A stretch of 6,155 nucleotides of DNA from GYS-P2D sp964489125 (GTDB lineage Bacteria; Bacteroidota; Bacteroidia; Chitinophagales; Saprospiraceae). Both the position numbers and the translations under genes were made by a program. Numbering within the stretch: position 1 is the stretch's first letter; every line of letters starts with the position of its first letter. Location: positions 1 to 6,155 of the forward strand of contig CAZAXY010000163.1 in NCBI GenBank assembly GCA_964489125.1, read 5' to 3'. The notes under the pieces were generated by a model. The model saw only the letters and a list, made by a program, of their open reading frames with translations, made no database searches and was not told the DNA's origin. Of the stretch, positions 1 through 6,116 are shown piece after piece.

Positions 1-158
1 TTGTTGCTGTGAGCACTATGATCGTGACCACTATGGTCGTGACCATCATGCGATTGTTCAGTATGGTGGTCGTGATCATGGTTTTGAGCAGCAGCTGTTA
101 AGCTAAAACTTACAATAGTAAAATAAAGTAAAAACTGAATGCTGCGGCGTAATATCAC
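1..158 (-). CDS. Exported histidine-rich protein, N-terminal part only (runs off the left edge)
   Basis: The frame opens at a GTG (156-158) and stays open to the window edge, giving 52 complete codons. An in-frame stop lies a few codons upstream and no in-frame ATG is present, so GTG is the best start. The N-terminus is a textbook signal peptide: a short basic start (ILRRS), a hydrophobic core (FLLYFTIVSFSL), then AAAQ, suggesting cleavage near residues 25-27. The mature protein begins with a His/Asp-rich stretch (HDHDHH, then GHDHS units). Such stretches occur in metal-handling envelope proteins, and also at the start of some Bacteroidota F0 ATP synthase subunit a proteins, which carry a signal-like leader. 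The visible part cannot decide between these, so no function is assigned. A good promoter match lies about 25 bases upstream. That this is a real gene is fairly sure; its identity is open. Confidence 0.7.
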   Translation of the reverse strand, partial: MILRRSIQFLLYFTIVSFSLTAAAQNHDHDHHTEQSHDGHDHSGHDHSAHSN

Positions 159-182
159 GGTTCTACGTCTTTAAAATCGCGG

Positions 183-190
183 CAAAGGTA
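183..190 (-). promoter_or_regulatory. Bacteroidota -7 promoter element (TACCTTTG) for the His-rich gene
   Basis: On the minus strand the sequence reads TACCTTTG, an exact match to the TAnnTTTG element of Bacteroidota housekeeping promoters. Transcription would start near 176, leaving a leader of roughly 18-20 nt before the GTG at 158. A poor -33 candidate, TTTA at 207-210, lies 16 nt further upstream. The position relative to an independently inferred gene start is what makes this convincing. Confidence 0.6.
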
Positions 191-260
191 TATATATTAA
201 CAGAAGTAAAGCATCTGGGCAGATCATTTTTTTATTTAGTTGCCATCTAAACAGATTACA

Positions 261-287
261 TAAAAAAAGCCCCAAAACATGGGGCTT
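261..287 (-). terminator. Intrinsic terminator downstream of rny
   Basis: On the minus strand a perfect 7-bp stem (AAGCCCC with GGGGCTT, arms at 281-287 and 267-273) encloses a 7-nt loop and runs directly into a T-tract (262-268, partly inside the stem). It lies about 24 bases past the rny stop codon. On the plus strand the stem is followed by ATATATT rather than a T-run, so it should act mainly on minus-strand transcription. It separates rny from the His-rich gene beyond. Confidence 0.9.
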
Positions 288-310
288 ATATATTCCGTTA
301 TTCTATATAC

Positions 311-1972
311 TTATCGTGCGAAACTGGTCGCTCTTTTCTCGCGTATTACGGTGACTTTTACTTGTCCGGGATACTGCATCTCATCCTGAATCTTCTGAGA
401 TATCATGAATGATAAATCCTCAGCGTATTCATCACTAACCTTGTCACTCTCCACCATCACTCTCAGCTCTCTACCTGCCTGTATGGCATATGCCTTCTCT
501 ACGCCATCATGAGACATCGCAAGTTCTTCGAGCTCTCCAATTCTCTTTAAGTAACTTTCTAAGATTTCTCTACGGGCTCCAGGTCTGGCTCCAGAGATAG
601 CGTCACATGCCTGTACCACTGGCGATATCATATTGGTCATCTCGATCTCATCGTGGTGCGCTCCGATAGCGTTGAGTACAATTGGGTGTTCTTTGTGTTT
701 CTTACAGATCTCCATACCCAATAATGCATGCGGTAGATCAGAGTCCTCTTCAGAAACCTTACCAATGTCATGAAGTAAACCAGCTCGCTTCGCCATACTG
801 ATCTGTTTCTTAGACATTCCTATTTCAGCTGCCATAGCTGCACATAAGTGTGCCGTCTCAATAGAGTGCTTTAATAGATTTTGTCCATACGAGGATCTAA
901 ATCTCATTCGGCCTACCATCTTGATTAGATATGGGTGTAAACCATGTATGTCTAGATCTATAACCGTTCGTTCGCCTATCTCTACAATTTGTTCAGTGAG
1001 CTGTTTCTTAACCTTATTAACTACTTCCTCGATTTTAGCTGGGTGAATACGACCATCTGCAACCAATCTCTTCAATGAGAGTCGAGTGATCTCTCGACGG
1101 ATCGGATCAAAGCTAGATATAACTATCGCTTCTGGCGTATCATCTACTACCAGCTCCGCTCCCGTAGCAGCTTCTATAGCGCGAATATTTCTTCCTTCTC
1201 TACCGATAATCTGACCCTTGATGTCATCTGAGTCAAGGTTAAATACTGAGACAGTATTTTCGATTGTTACTTCGGCACACATTCTTTGGATGGTCTGAAT
1301 GATTACTTTCTTGGCTTGTTTGTTAGCCCCTGCCCGTGCCTCTTCCAATATTTCTTTTTCAATGGAAAGAGCTTCAGTAGAAGCCTTTGCCTTAACAGCT
1401 TCAACTAATTGCTCACGAGCCTCTGCTTCGCTCATCTTAGATACGACCTCGAGCTCTTTGATAAATTTCTCATTCTGTTTATCGAGATCCTCTTTCTTTT
1501 TACTGACAATCTTAAGTTGTTTATCAAGATTCTCTCTGATTGCTTTTACCTCAGTTTCCCTATTCTCAATAGACTCTATTTCAGTCTTGAAGCTCTTCTC
1601 TTTGTTTTTGAGATCTGCTTCAAGGGATTTGATTTCCATCTCTCGTTCTTTGAGCGAGACTGTTTTATCAGCTTTGTAAGTTTCGAAGTCTGCCTTAAAG
1701 TTGGCGAACTTCTGCTTGGCCTCTTGAATTTTCTTTTGCTTGATAGATTCGTTTTTGCTTTCGGCCTTTGAGACTATTTTATCAGCCTTTGATTCAGCGT
1801 CACCAATGAGCCTCTTAGCAGTTAGTTTGGCTTCTTTTAGTGTAAGGTCTGCTTTTTGGTTTGCCTCTTCGAGTTGGGCTACATTCGATTTTTTGGTCGT
1901 CATACTTGCAACGACAAACCCAATCGCCAAACCAATTATGCCTATTACTCCTTCCAATACTCCAAAGTCCAT
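311..1972 (-). CDS. rny: Ribonuclease Y (membrane-anchored endoribonuclease)
   Basis: RNase Y is a membrane-bound endoribonuclease that starts decay and processing of many mRNAs. The 553-residue product shows every expected part: an N-terminal membrane helix (about 5-23), a long charged coiled coil (about 30-225), a KH RNA-binding domain (about 243-308, GREG loop at 257-260), and a metal-dependent HD domain (about 365-460) with H369, the H401-D402 pair, H439/H440 and D457. The C-terminal region, ending VIREKRATSFAR, is typical of the family. Compared with the roughly 520 residues common in this family, the extra 30 or so fall before the KH domain, in the coiled coil. The ATG at 1972 places the membrane helix right at the start; no Shine-Dalgarno sequence is visible. 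It lies downstream of pheT on the same strand across a 483-base gap, so it may have its own promoter or use read-through. A strong terminator follows. Identification is near certain. Confidence 0.97.
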   Translation of the reverse strand: MDFGVLEGVIGIIGLAIGFVVASMTTKKSNVAQLEEANQKADLTLKEAKLTAKRLIGDAESKADKIVSKAESKNESIKQKKIQEAKQKFANFKADFETYKADKTVSLKEREMEIKSLEADLKNKEKSFKTEIESIENRETEVKAIRENLDKQLKIVSKKKEDLDKQNEKFIKELEVVSKMSEAEAREQLVEAVKAKASTEALSIEKEILEEARAGANKQAKKVIIQTIQRMCAEVTIENTVSVFNLDSDDIKGQIIGREGRNIRAIEAATGAELVVDDTPEAIVISSFDPIRREITRLSLKRLVADGRIHPAKIEEVVNKVKKQLTEQIVEIGERTVIDLDIHGLHPYLIKMVGRMRFRSSYGQNLLKHSIETAHLCAAMAAEIGMSKKQISMAKRAGLLHDIGKVSEEDSDLPHALLGMEICKKHKEHPIVLNAIGAHHDEIEMTNMISPVVQACDAISGARPGARREILESYLKRIGELEELAMSHDGVEKAYAIQAGRELRVMVESDKVSDEYAEDLSFMISQKIQDEMQYPGQVKVTVIREKRATSFAR

Positions 1973-2020
1973 AGTATATATATTTTATCAACGGTTTAAG
2001 TAATACGTATCCTCCCTATT

Positions 2021-2184
2021 GGAGCATACTGAACTAACCGACCAGCGACAAGAATTTAGAATTTGTAAACTATAGAAGAGACGGACAAGGGTATTATATC
2101 ATATAACTACCTAAGTAATGAGAACAAGGCACAATAGCTTTAACTATCGATACAATGCCGAGGTTTTGTACTCGATATTGCTCC
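2021..2184 (-). ncRNA. Candidate structured RNA, 6S-like rod, or structured rny leader
   Basis: The ends are complementary: GGAGCA (2184-2179, minus strand) pairs with TGCTCC (2026-2021), extended by TAT/GTA past one bulged base. Inside lie ACC/GGT, CGGCA/TGTCG, TTGTA/TACAA and ATAG/CTAT pairings. An apical hairpin at 2090-2111 (GGTA, bulged G, TTAT, 5-nt loop, ATAA, TACC) sits almost exactly at the midpoint. A long interrupted rod of about 160-200 nt is the architecture of 6S RNA, the decoy of housekeeping RNA polymerase. The strand is uncertain: G-U pairs in two stems form only on the minus strand, which is also the rny direction, but a hairpin with a T-rich tail follows on the plus strand. 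The rod stops 49 nt before the rny start, so a cis-acting leader is the main alternative. The fold was done by eye, without energies or homologues. Confidence 0.4.
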
Positions 2185-2199
2185 TTTATGTTGTTTTAT

Positions 2200-2227
2200 C
2201 CTATGGACATCATCCATAGGTTTATTT
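2200..2227 (+). terminator. Possible plus-strand terminator hairpin
   Basis: A perfect 8-bp inverted repeat (CCTATGGA and TCCATAGG, 5-nt loop, 2200-2220) is followed on the plus strand by TTTATTT, as in a modest intrinsic terminator. On the minus strand it is followed by ATAAAACA, so it would not terminate there. No plus-strand protein gene ends here. It could end a plus-strand form of the adjacent structured RNA, or stop antisense transcription from entering pheT. Confidence 0.4.
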
Positions 2228-2432
2228 AATAACTATTCTCTATTCTCCTCTATATCTCCAAACCTCCACTATTCATCTATCCGTTCTTCGCTTCTTCTTA
2301 AGCGCTTTCTACGAAGGATATATCCTGATCGTTGTTAGTGTGTTCTTTTACAACGGTAAAATCTCTAAATTAATATTTGTTTGGACTATTAACTGGCAAA
2401 ATAGAGGATTAACCATCGAGCTACACTTCTAA

Positions 2433-2449
2433 TCCTATGCGAAATAGGA
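2433..2449 (-). other. Short hairpin just past the pheT stop codon
   Basis: A perfect 6-bp inverted repeat (TCCTAT and ATAGGA, 5-nt loop) starts 6 bases beyond the pheT stop. No T-run follows it on the minus strand (it continues TTAGAAG), so it is a weak terminator candidate at best. It could instead stabilise the 3' end of the pheT mRNA. Confidence 0.3.
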
Positions 2450-2455
2450 GAATAT

Positions 2456-4888
2456 TTAACGCAGTTCTGCACCCAACTGTCGCTTGGCGCTCTCTATAAT
2501 CTTGTTCATTATTTTATTGATCTCCTTATCACTAAGGCTCTTAGCATGACTGACAAAGGTCATGCTTACGGCATACGATTTTTTACCTTCTGATGTCATC
2601 TGGTCATCTCGATAAACGTCAAATAAATTGACATCTGTTATGTTGTTCTTACCTGTCTTCTTGATGATCTTTTCGATATCTTGATAGTTCACTTTTTCAT
2701 CGACTACTAAAGCGATATCTCTATTAGATTCTGGAAACTTAGAGATGTCTTCAACCTTGATCTTTGCTTTCTTTAGCTTTCGCAAAAGAGACTTGACTGA
2801 TATCTCTCCATATAAAATATCATTCTTGATTTCTGCAGACTGCTTCAAGCCTTCAGATACCACACCAAAACTGGCGATGACATTATCTCCTTGATGATAC
2901 TGTAAACCTGTAGCAAATCGCTCGTCATCAATTGTTCTAACCTGATATTTAGTTAAATCGCAGCTAGATAAGATCTCATTGACAAGTCTTTTTATACTGT
3001 ATATATCAGATGACTCATTCTCGCCTTGCCAAGCCTTGTTATTAATAATCCCAGTTTGAATCATTGCGAGATACTCCGTTTCCTTGAAGTCATCTGTCTT
3101 GTGGTAGGTCTTACCAAATTCAAATAGCTTCAAGTTATTTTGCTGTCTGTTGAAATTATAGCTGACCGTATTGAGCATAGAAAGCAGCATATCGGGTCTC
3201 ATAATATTGAGATCGATATTGCTCGTATTGTTTACCGAGACATTCTCCCTACCGTCTGATAAACTAACAGCTTCGGCCTGATGAGCGGTCACAAGGCTCA
3301 AGCCCATAATTTCATGATATCCTTTTCCGATTAATCGTTCACTGAGCTTATCTCTTAGAATCTGGATATTGACTGGTTCGGCCACTTGTAATGCCGCTTT
3401 GATTGTATTACTTACTTCAACACTATTATATCCGTAGATTCTTAGGACCTCCTCAATAACATCAACTTCCCGTGTGACATCTGCTTTATTCGTCGGAATC
3501 TTTAAGACATAATTCTCCTCATCAGTAGTAGCAGGCTCAAAATTGAGTGATTCATATATCCCCATGAGTTGCTCATGACTAAAGTCGTTCCCGATAAGCC
3601 TTGATACTGCCGATCTTCTTACCGCGATTTCTTTCGGCTCAATTTTATCGGGATATATGTCAACAAGGTTGGACGCCACCTTTGCCCCTGCATACTCTTG
3701 AAGAAGATAAACTGCTCGTAACAGAGCCTCAACCGTCACATTAGGATCGGAGCCTTTCTCAAAGCACTTGGCAGCATCTGTCCTCAAGTTGTGATGCGTA
3801 CTAGTCTTACGTATGCCCTGCGCTTCAAAGTGAGCTGACTCTAAAAATATGTTCGTTGTATCGTTTTTCACCCCACTCTTCAATCCACCAAATACGCCTC
3901 CTATACACATGCCATTATCTTCACCATCACAGATCATTAGGTCGTTAGCAGAGAGTTTTCTTTCTACTTCATCCAATGACTGAAACACGGCTCCAGTCGG
4001 TAAGAATTGCACCTTTATGTGGTCACCAATAATATGTCTACGGTCAAATGCATGGAGCGGCTGACCATATTCATGCAATACATAGTTAGTAATATCAACC
4101 ACGTTATTTATTGGTCGGACGTCGATGGCCTTGAGGCGCTCTTGCATCCAATGTGGAGAGGGTTCAATTTTTATATCTGATAGGCATATTCCAGAATATC
4201 GCGGGCAAGCACCGGGTTCTTCTACCGAAACTTTGATATCGTCACCTGAAGGTATCTCATCAAGTCCAATAGTTTCAGGACTTTTCACCTTCGCATTTGC
4301 GCCATTCTGGAAGTTGTAGTAGGCACACAAATCCTCAGCAACTCCTATATGATTGGTAGCATCAGATCGATTGGGTGTTAATCCAATGTCATAAACTGTA
4401 TCCTCTGTAACTTCGAATAATTCAGCCACCGACGATCCAATTACGGCATTCTCCGCCAAAACAATGATTCCATCATGGTCATGGCCTATTCCGATTTCGT
4501 CTTCGGCACAGATCATACCTTCTGAGGCTTCACCCCTGATTTTTCCTTTCTTAATTGTGAACGGGTCGCCTTCAAGTGGAAACAACTCAACTCCTACCTG
4601 AGCAACAACGACCTTTTGGCCTGTTGCAACATTTGGAGCCCCACATACAATTTGCAAGTCTTCTTCTCCCCCGACATTTACTTTGGTCAGTGATAATTTA
4701 TCAGCATTAGGATGCTTAATACACTCTGTTACATGACCAACAATCAGACCTCTAAGTCCTCCTTTTATACTCTCAATGGTATCTTCTCCTTCAACTTCCA
4801 ATCCCAGATTAGTAAGTATCTCAGATAACTCAGCCGGAGAGTTCTGAATGTCAATGTAATCTTTCAACCAGTTTAAAGAAGTCTTCAT
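2456..4888 (-). CDS. pheT: Phenylalanine--tRNA ligase beta subunit
   Basis: This is the beta chain of the cytoplasmic alpha2-beta2 enzyme that charges tRNA-Phe; the alpha chain (pheS) carries the aminoacylation site. At 810 residues the length is normal. The start MKTSLNWLKDYIDI is the family's usual opening. A tRNA-binding OB-fold domain follows (about 39-150, with HPNADKL at 59-65 and QIVCGAPN at 79-86). Next come the B3/B4 region (about 220-395), which edits Tyr-tRNA-Phe in characterised enzymes, and the B5 domain (about 408-486, with D470, D476, E479 and E480 in the acidic segment). A catalytic-like core spans about 490-700. The C-terminal FDX-ACB anticodon-binding domain is at about 715-809 and opens KFPESNRDIALVVD. 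pheS is not adjacent, so the subunits are encoded apart here. A promoter match lies about 48 bases upstream, and no attenuator or T-box is visible in the short leader. No defect is seen. Confidence 0.98.
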   Translation of the reverse strand: MKTSLNWLKDYIDIQNSPAELSEILTNLGLEVEGEDTIESIKGGLRGLIVGHVTECIKHPNADKLSLTKVNVGGEEDLQIVCGAPNVATGQKVVVAQVGVELFPLEGDPFTIKKGKIRGEASEGMICAEDEIGIGHDHDGIIVLAENAVIGSSVAELFEVTEDTVYDIGLTPNRSDATNHIGVAEDLCAYYNFQNGANAKVKSPETIGLDEIPSGDDIKVSVEEPGACPRYSGICLSDIKIEPSPHWMQERLKAIDVRPINNVVDITNYVLHEYGQPLHAFDRRHIIGDHIKVQFLPTGAVFQSLDEVERKLSANDLMICDGEDNGMCIGGVFGGLKSGVKNDTTNIFLESAHFEAQGIRKTSTHHNLRTDAAKCFEKGSDPNVTVEALLRAVYLLQEYAGAKVASNLVDIYPDKIEPKEIAVRRSAVSRLIGNDFSHEQLMGIYESLNFEPATTDEENYVLKIPTNKADVTREVDVIEEVLRIYGYNSVEVSNTIKAALQVAEPVNIQILRDKLSERLIGKGYHEIMGLSLVTAHQAEAVSLSDGRENVSVNNTSNIDLNIMRPDMLLSMLNTVSYNFNRQQNNLKLFEFGKTYHKTDDFKETEYLAMIQTGIINNKAWQGENESSDIYSIKRLVNEILSSCDLTKYQVRTIDDERFATGLQYHQGDNVIASFGVVSEGLKQSAEIKNDILYGEISVKSLLRKLKKAKIKVEDISKFPESNRDIALVVDEKVNYQDIEKIIKKTGKNNITDVNLFDVYRDDQMTSEGKKSYAVSMTFVSHAKSLSDKEINKIMNKIIESAKRQLGAELR

Positions 4889-4936
4889 ATGGAAATATCA
4901 GTTGTGGTAAGACTATAACTCAATCTTTTCAGGAGA

Positions 4937-4972
4937 CAAATATAGCTTGAATTGATAGAGATATTATCCAAA
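4937..4972 (-). promoter_or_regulatory. pheT promoter (TTTG / TATATTTG)
   Basis: On the minus strand TATATTTG (4944-4937) matches the Bacteroidota -7 element TAnnTTTG exactly. A TTTG at 4972-4969 is a -33 candidate, but the 24-nt spacing is slightly long. Transcription would start near 4930, giving a leader of about 42 nt before the pheT ATG at 4888. The inverted repeat at 4944-4980 covers the space between the two elements and both flanks. Confidence 0.6.
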
Positions 4973-4980
4973 TTCAAGCT
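4944..4980. repeat. Perfect 10-bp inverted repeat in the divergent promoter region
   Basis: AGCTTGAATT (4944-4953) and its exact complement AATTCAAGCT (4971-4980) flank a 17-nt spacer. The left arm ends on the first base of the pheT -7 element and the right arm covers most of its -33 candidate. The repeat lies between pheT (minus) and the PycTM-like gene (plus). No T-run follows on either strand, so it is not a terminator. An operator for a dimeric regulator is the simplest reading, but no regulator gene is in the window. Confidence 0.5.
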
Positions 4981-5030
4981 TGTATCAAGACACAATCAAT
5001 ACTGAACTAAGTTTATACCTTTATGTGGTC

Positions 5031-5582
5031 ATGCAAGAGAATCAGAAAGCGATTAAGCTCAGCAAAAAAGCACTCAACATAATTCGAACGACAAGTAGGA
5101 ATAATGTAGAACTTGTGAACATAGCTGATAATAAAGCCAACATTTTGTTGAGTATCAATGGTATTATGCTGACAGCACTAATTCCAATGTTATTCTCTTA
5201 TCAAGACATTATTGTAAGAGAGCATCTGTATATTCCATTGATAGTACTGGCGAGTACCTTGTTAATGACGATCATATTGTGTTCAACAGTGCTACGACCT
5301 GTAGATCTCAATTCAATAGGAATTGAGAAGCAAGCTGGCATGAAGTATAGCCCCTTTTTTTTTGAAAACTTCCATAACATAGACAGCAATAAGTATATCC
5401 CATTTGTCAAGGAATCCCTTAAGGACAAAGATTTACTCAGTGAATATATTCTTCAAGATCACTACTTAGTAGGTCGCAATCTCGGCAGGAAATATGTATT
5501 GATGAAAAAGGCTTTTCAGACTTTTGTGACAGGGGTTGCTGTTTCAATAGCGCTGACTATAGTCGTCCTAGCCTTCTTTTAG
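5031..5582 (+). CDS. PycTM / DUF5706-family membrane protein (Pycsar-effector-like), orphan
   Basis: The 183-residue product has the layout and signature of the Pycsar effector family. A charged N-terminal helix leads into ADNKANILLSINGIML (32-47), which begins membrane helix 1 (about 36-56). Helix 2 (about 66-88) ends in RP. A cytoplasmic stretch contains FFFENF (109-114) and GRKYVLMKKAF (152-162), and a final helix spans about 163-183. In Pycsar phage defence such proteins respond to cCMP or cUMP and damage the inner membrane. Here no pyrimidine cyclase gene is adjacent, so a defence role is only an inference; relatives also occur outside defence operons. I prefer the ATG at 5031. A TTG at 4980 would add 17 residues but lies at the edge of the inverted repeat. 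TACCTTTA (5016-5023) is a 7-of-8 match to the -7 element, though so close to the ATG that it would imply a leaderless mRNA. Family assignment is good; function is uncertain. Confidence 0.8.
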   Translation: MQENQKAIKLSKKALNIIRTTSRNNVELVNIADNKANILLSINGIMLTALIPMLFSYQDIIVREHLYIPLIVLASTLLMTIILCSTVLRPVDLNSIGIEKQAGMKYSPFFFENFHNIDSNKYIPFVKESLKDKDLLSEYILQDHYLVGRNLGRKYVLMKKAFQTFVTGVAVSIALTIVVLAFF

Positions 5583-6059
5583 TTTGTTCTTGTCAGCATA
5601 CTTGTATTGACGCCAAATTGAGCGCAACATCTTAAATATCAAAAAGATAGATGTGATAAAACTGCCAACAGCAAAGAACAAATACTCGTTTCGCAGATAA
5701 GCAGAATAAAACTGTTGCTTCTTATGGGATAAATGGGTCATAATAGATTCTAATCCTTGTTGATCTTTAAACTCTATGAATGAGTGAATACCTTCTAACA
5801 ATGGAAAAAACAACACTGGCGTCATAAAAATGATTAATACTTTACCAACTTTAGAGTCGCTAAGTGGATGTAGATCCCAACGGACTAGCCACCGTATAAA
5901 TGTGACGGCGACAACAACATATACGAAGTTATAGGCTAGTAGATCAAACTCAATACCAGCGTTGATAATTGGCAATACTACGAGACCAGCAATAATAACA
6001 GCCAATATTATAAAGCCTATCTCAATTTTTATTTTTTGAGCGTTGTTGTACCCCATCAT
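5568..6059 (-). CDS. Hypothetical four-helix membrane protein
   Basis: I do not recognise this 163-residue protein. It has four strongly hydrophobic segments at about 13-33, 39-59, 72-89 and 124-144. The short RWLVRWDLHPLSDSKVGK segment (56-73) joins helices 2 and 3. A polar loop at about 95-122 lies between helices 3 and 4, and a basic tail (RSIWRQYKYADKNKLKEG) should lie in the cytoplasm. No signal peptide, catalytic motif or known domain is evident. Two adjacent ATG codons open the frame (6057-6059 and 6054-6056), and either could be used; there is no Shine-Dalgarno sequence. It converges on the PycTM-like gene and their 3' ends overlap by 15 bases. Membrane composition makes a long chance frame possible, but four well-spaced helices and basic flanks argue for a real gene. 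Confidence 0.75.
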   Translation of the reverse strand: MMGYNNAQKIKIEIGFIILAVIIAGLVVLPIINAGIEFDLLAYNFVYVVVAVTFIRWLVRWDLHPLSDSKVGKVLIIFMTPVLFFPLLEGIHSFIEFKDQQGLESIMTHLSHKKQQFYSAYLRNEYLFFAVGSFITSIFLIFKMLRSIWRQYKYADKNKLKEG

Positions 6060-6090
6060 TGTATATAATGGTGAAGATATTGAGGAGTTT

Positions 6091-6116
6091 TTATGATTGT
6101 TTATTTGTAATCATAA
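6091..6116. repeat. Perfect 8-bp inverted repeat upstream of the four-helix gene
   Basis: TTATGATT (6091-6098) and AATCATAA (6109-6116) are exact complements around a 10-nt spacer, ending 32 bases upstream of the ATG at 6059. The arms are almost all A and T, so a stable RNA hairpin is unlikely, and no T-run follows on either strand. Its place in a promoter region suggests an operator, but in AT-rich DNA chance is possible. Confidence 0.3.

Larger units (their letters stand above)
1973..2455. other. Gene-free interval between pheT and rny
   Basis: I find no protein-coding frame of convincing length on either strand in these 483 bases. In many Bacteroidota a small zapA gene lies near rny in this neighbourhood. 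All three minus-strand frames here are broken by stops, and nothing resembling ZapA is readable. The interval holds a 164-nt structured segment (2021-2184), a hairpin (2200-2220), a 62-nt tract without G on the plus strand (2221-2282), and short perfect inverted repeats at 2315-2326, 2346-2361 and 2433-2449. No exact TAnnTTTG promoter was found upstream of rny. Confidence 0.8.

Noticed and set aside
1299..2003. Open plus-strand frames opposite the rny coiled coil
   Set aside because: They are antisense to a near-certain gene, are low-complexity (Ser/Leu/Phe-rich) mirrors of Lys/Glu coiled-coil codons, and show no domain.
2140..2217. Minus-strand 25-codon frame (ATG at 2217) in the pheT-rny gap
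   Set aside because: It overlaps the structured segment, its peptide resembles nothing known, and a frame of this length is expected by chance.
2315..2326. 12-bp perfect palindrome (AGGATATATCCT) in the pheT-rny gap
   Set aside because: It is short, has no loop for an RNA hairpin, lacks association with a promoter, and is plausible by chance.
2346..2361. TTTTAC / GTAAAA inverted repeat
   Set aside because: A six-base AT-rich repeat with a 4-nt loop and no T-run; too weak to call a terminator or operator.
4125..4319. Open plus-strand frame opposite pheT
   Set aside because: It is fully inside a certain gene on the other strand, short, and has no recognisable features.
4980..5030. TTG start giving a 200-residue PycTM-like protein
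   Set aside because: The ATG at 5031 starts directly before the conserved N-terminal helix. The TTG overlaps the inverted repeat and has no ribosome binding site.
5201..5428. Open minus-strand frame opposite the PycTM-like gene
   Set aside because: It is fully antisense to the better supported PycTM-like frame and lacks membrane or domain pattern of its own.
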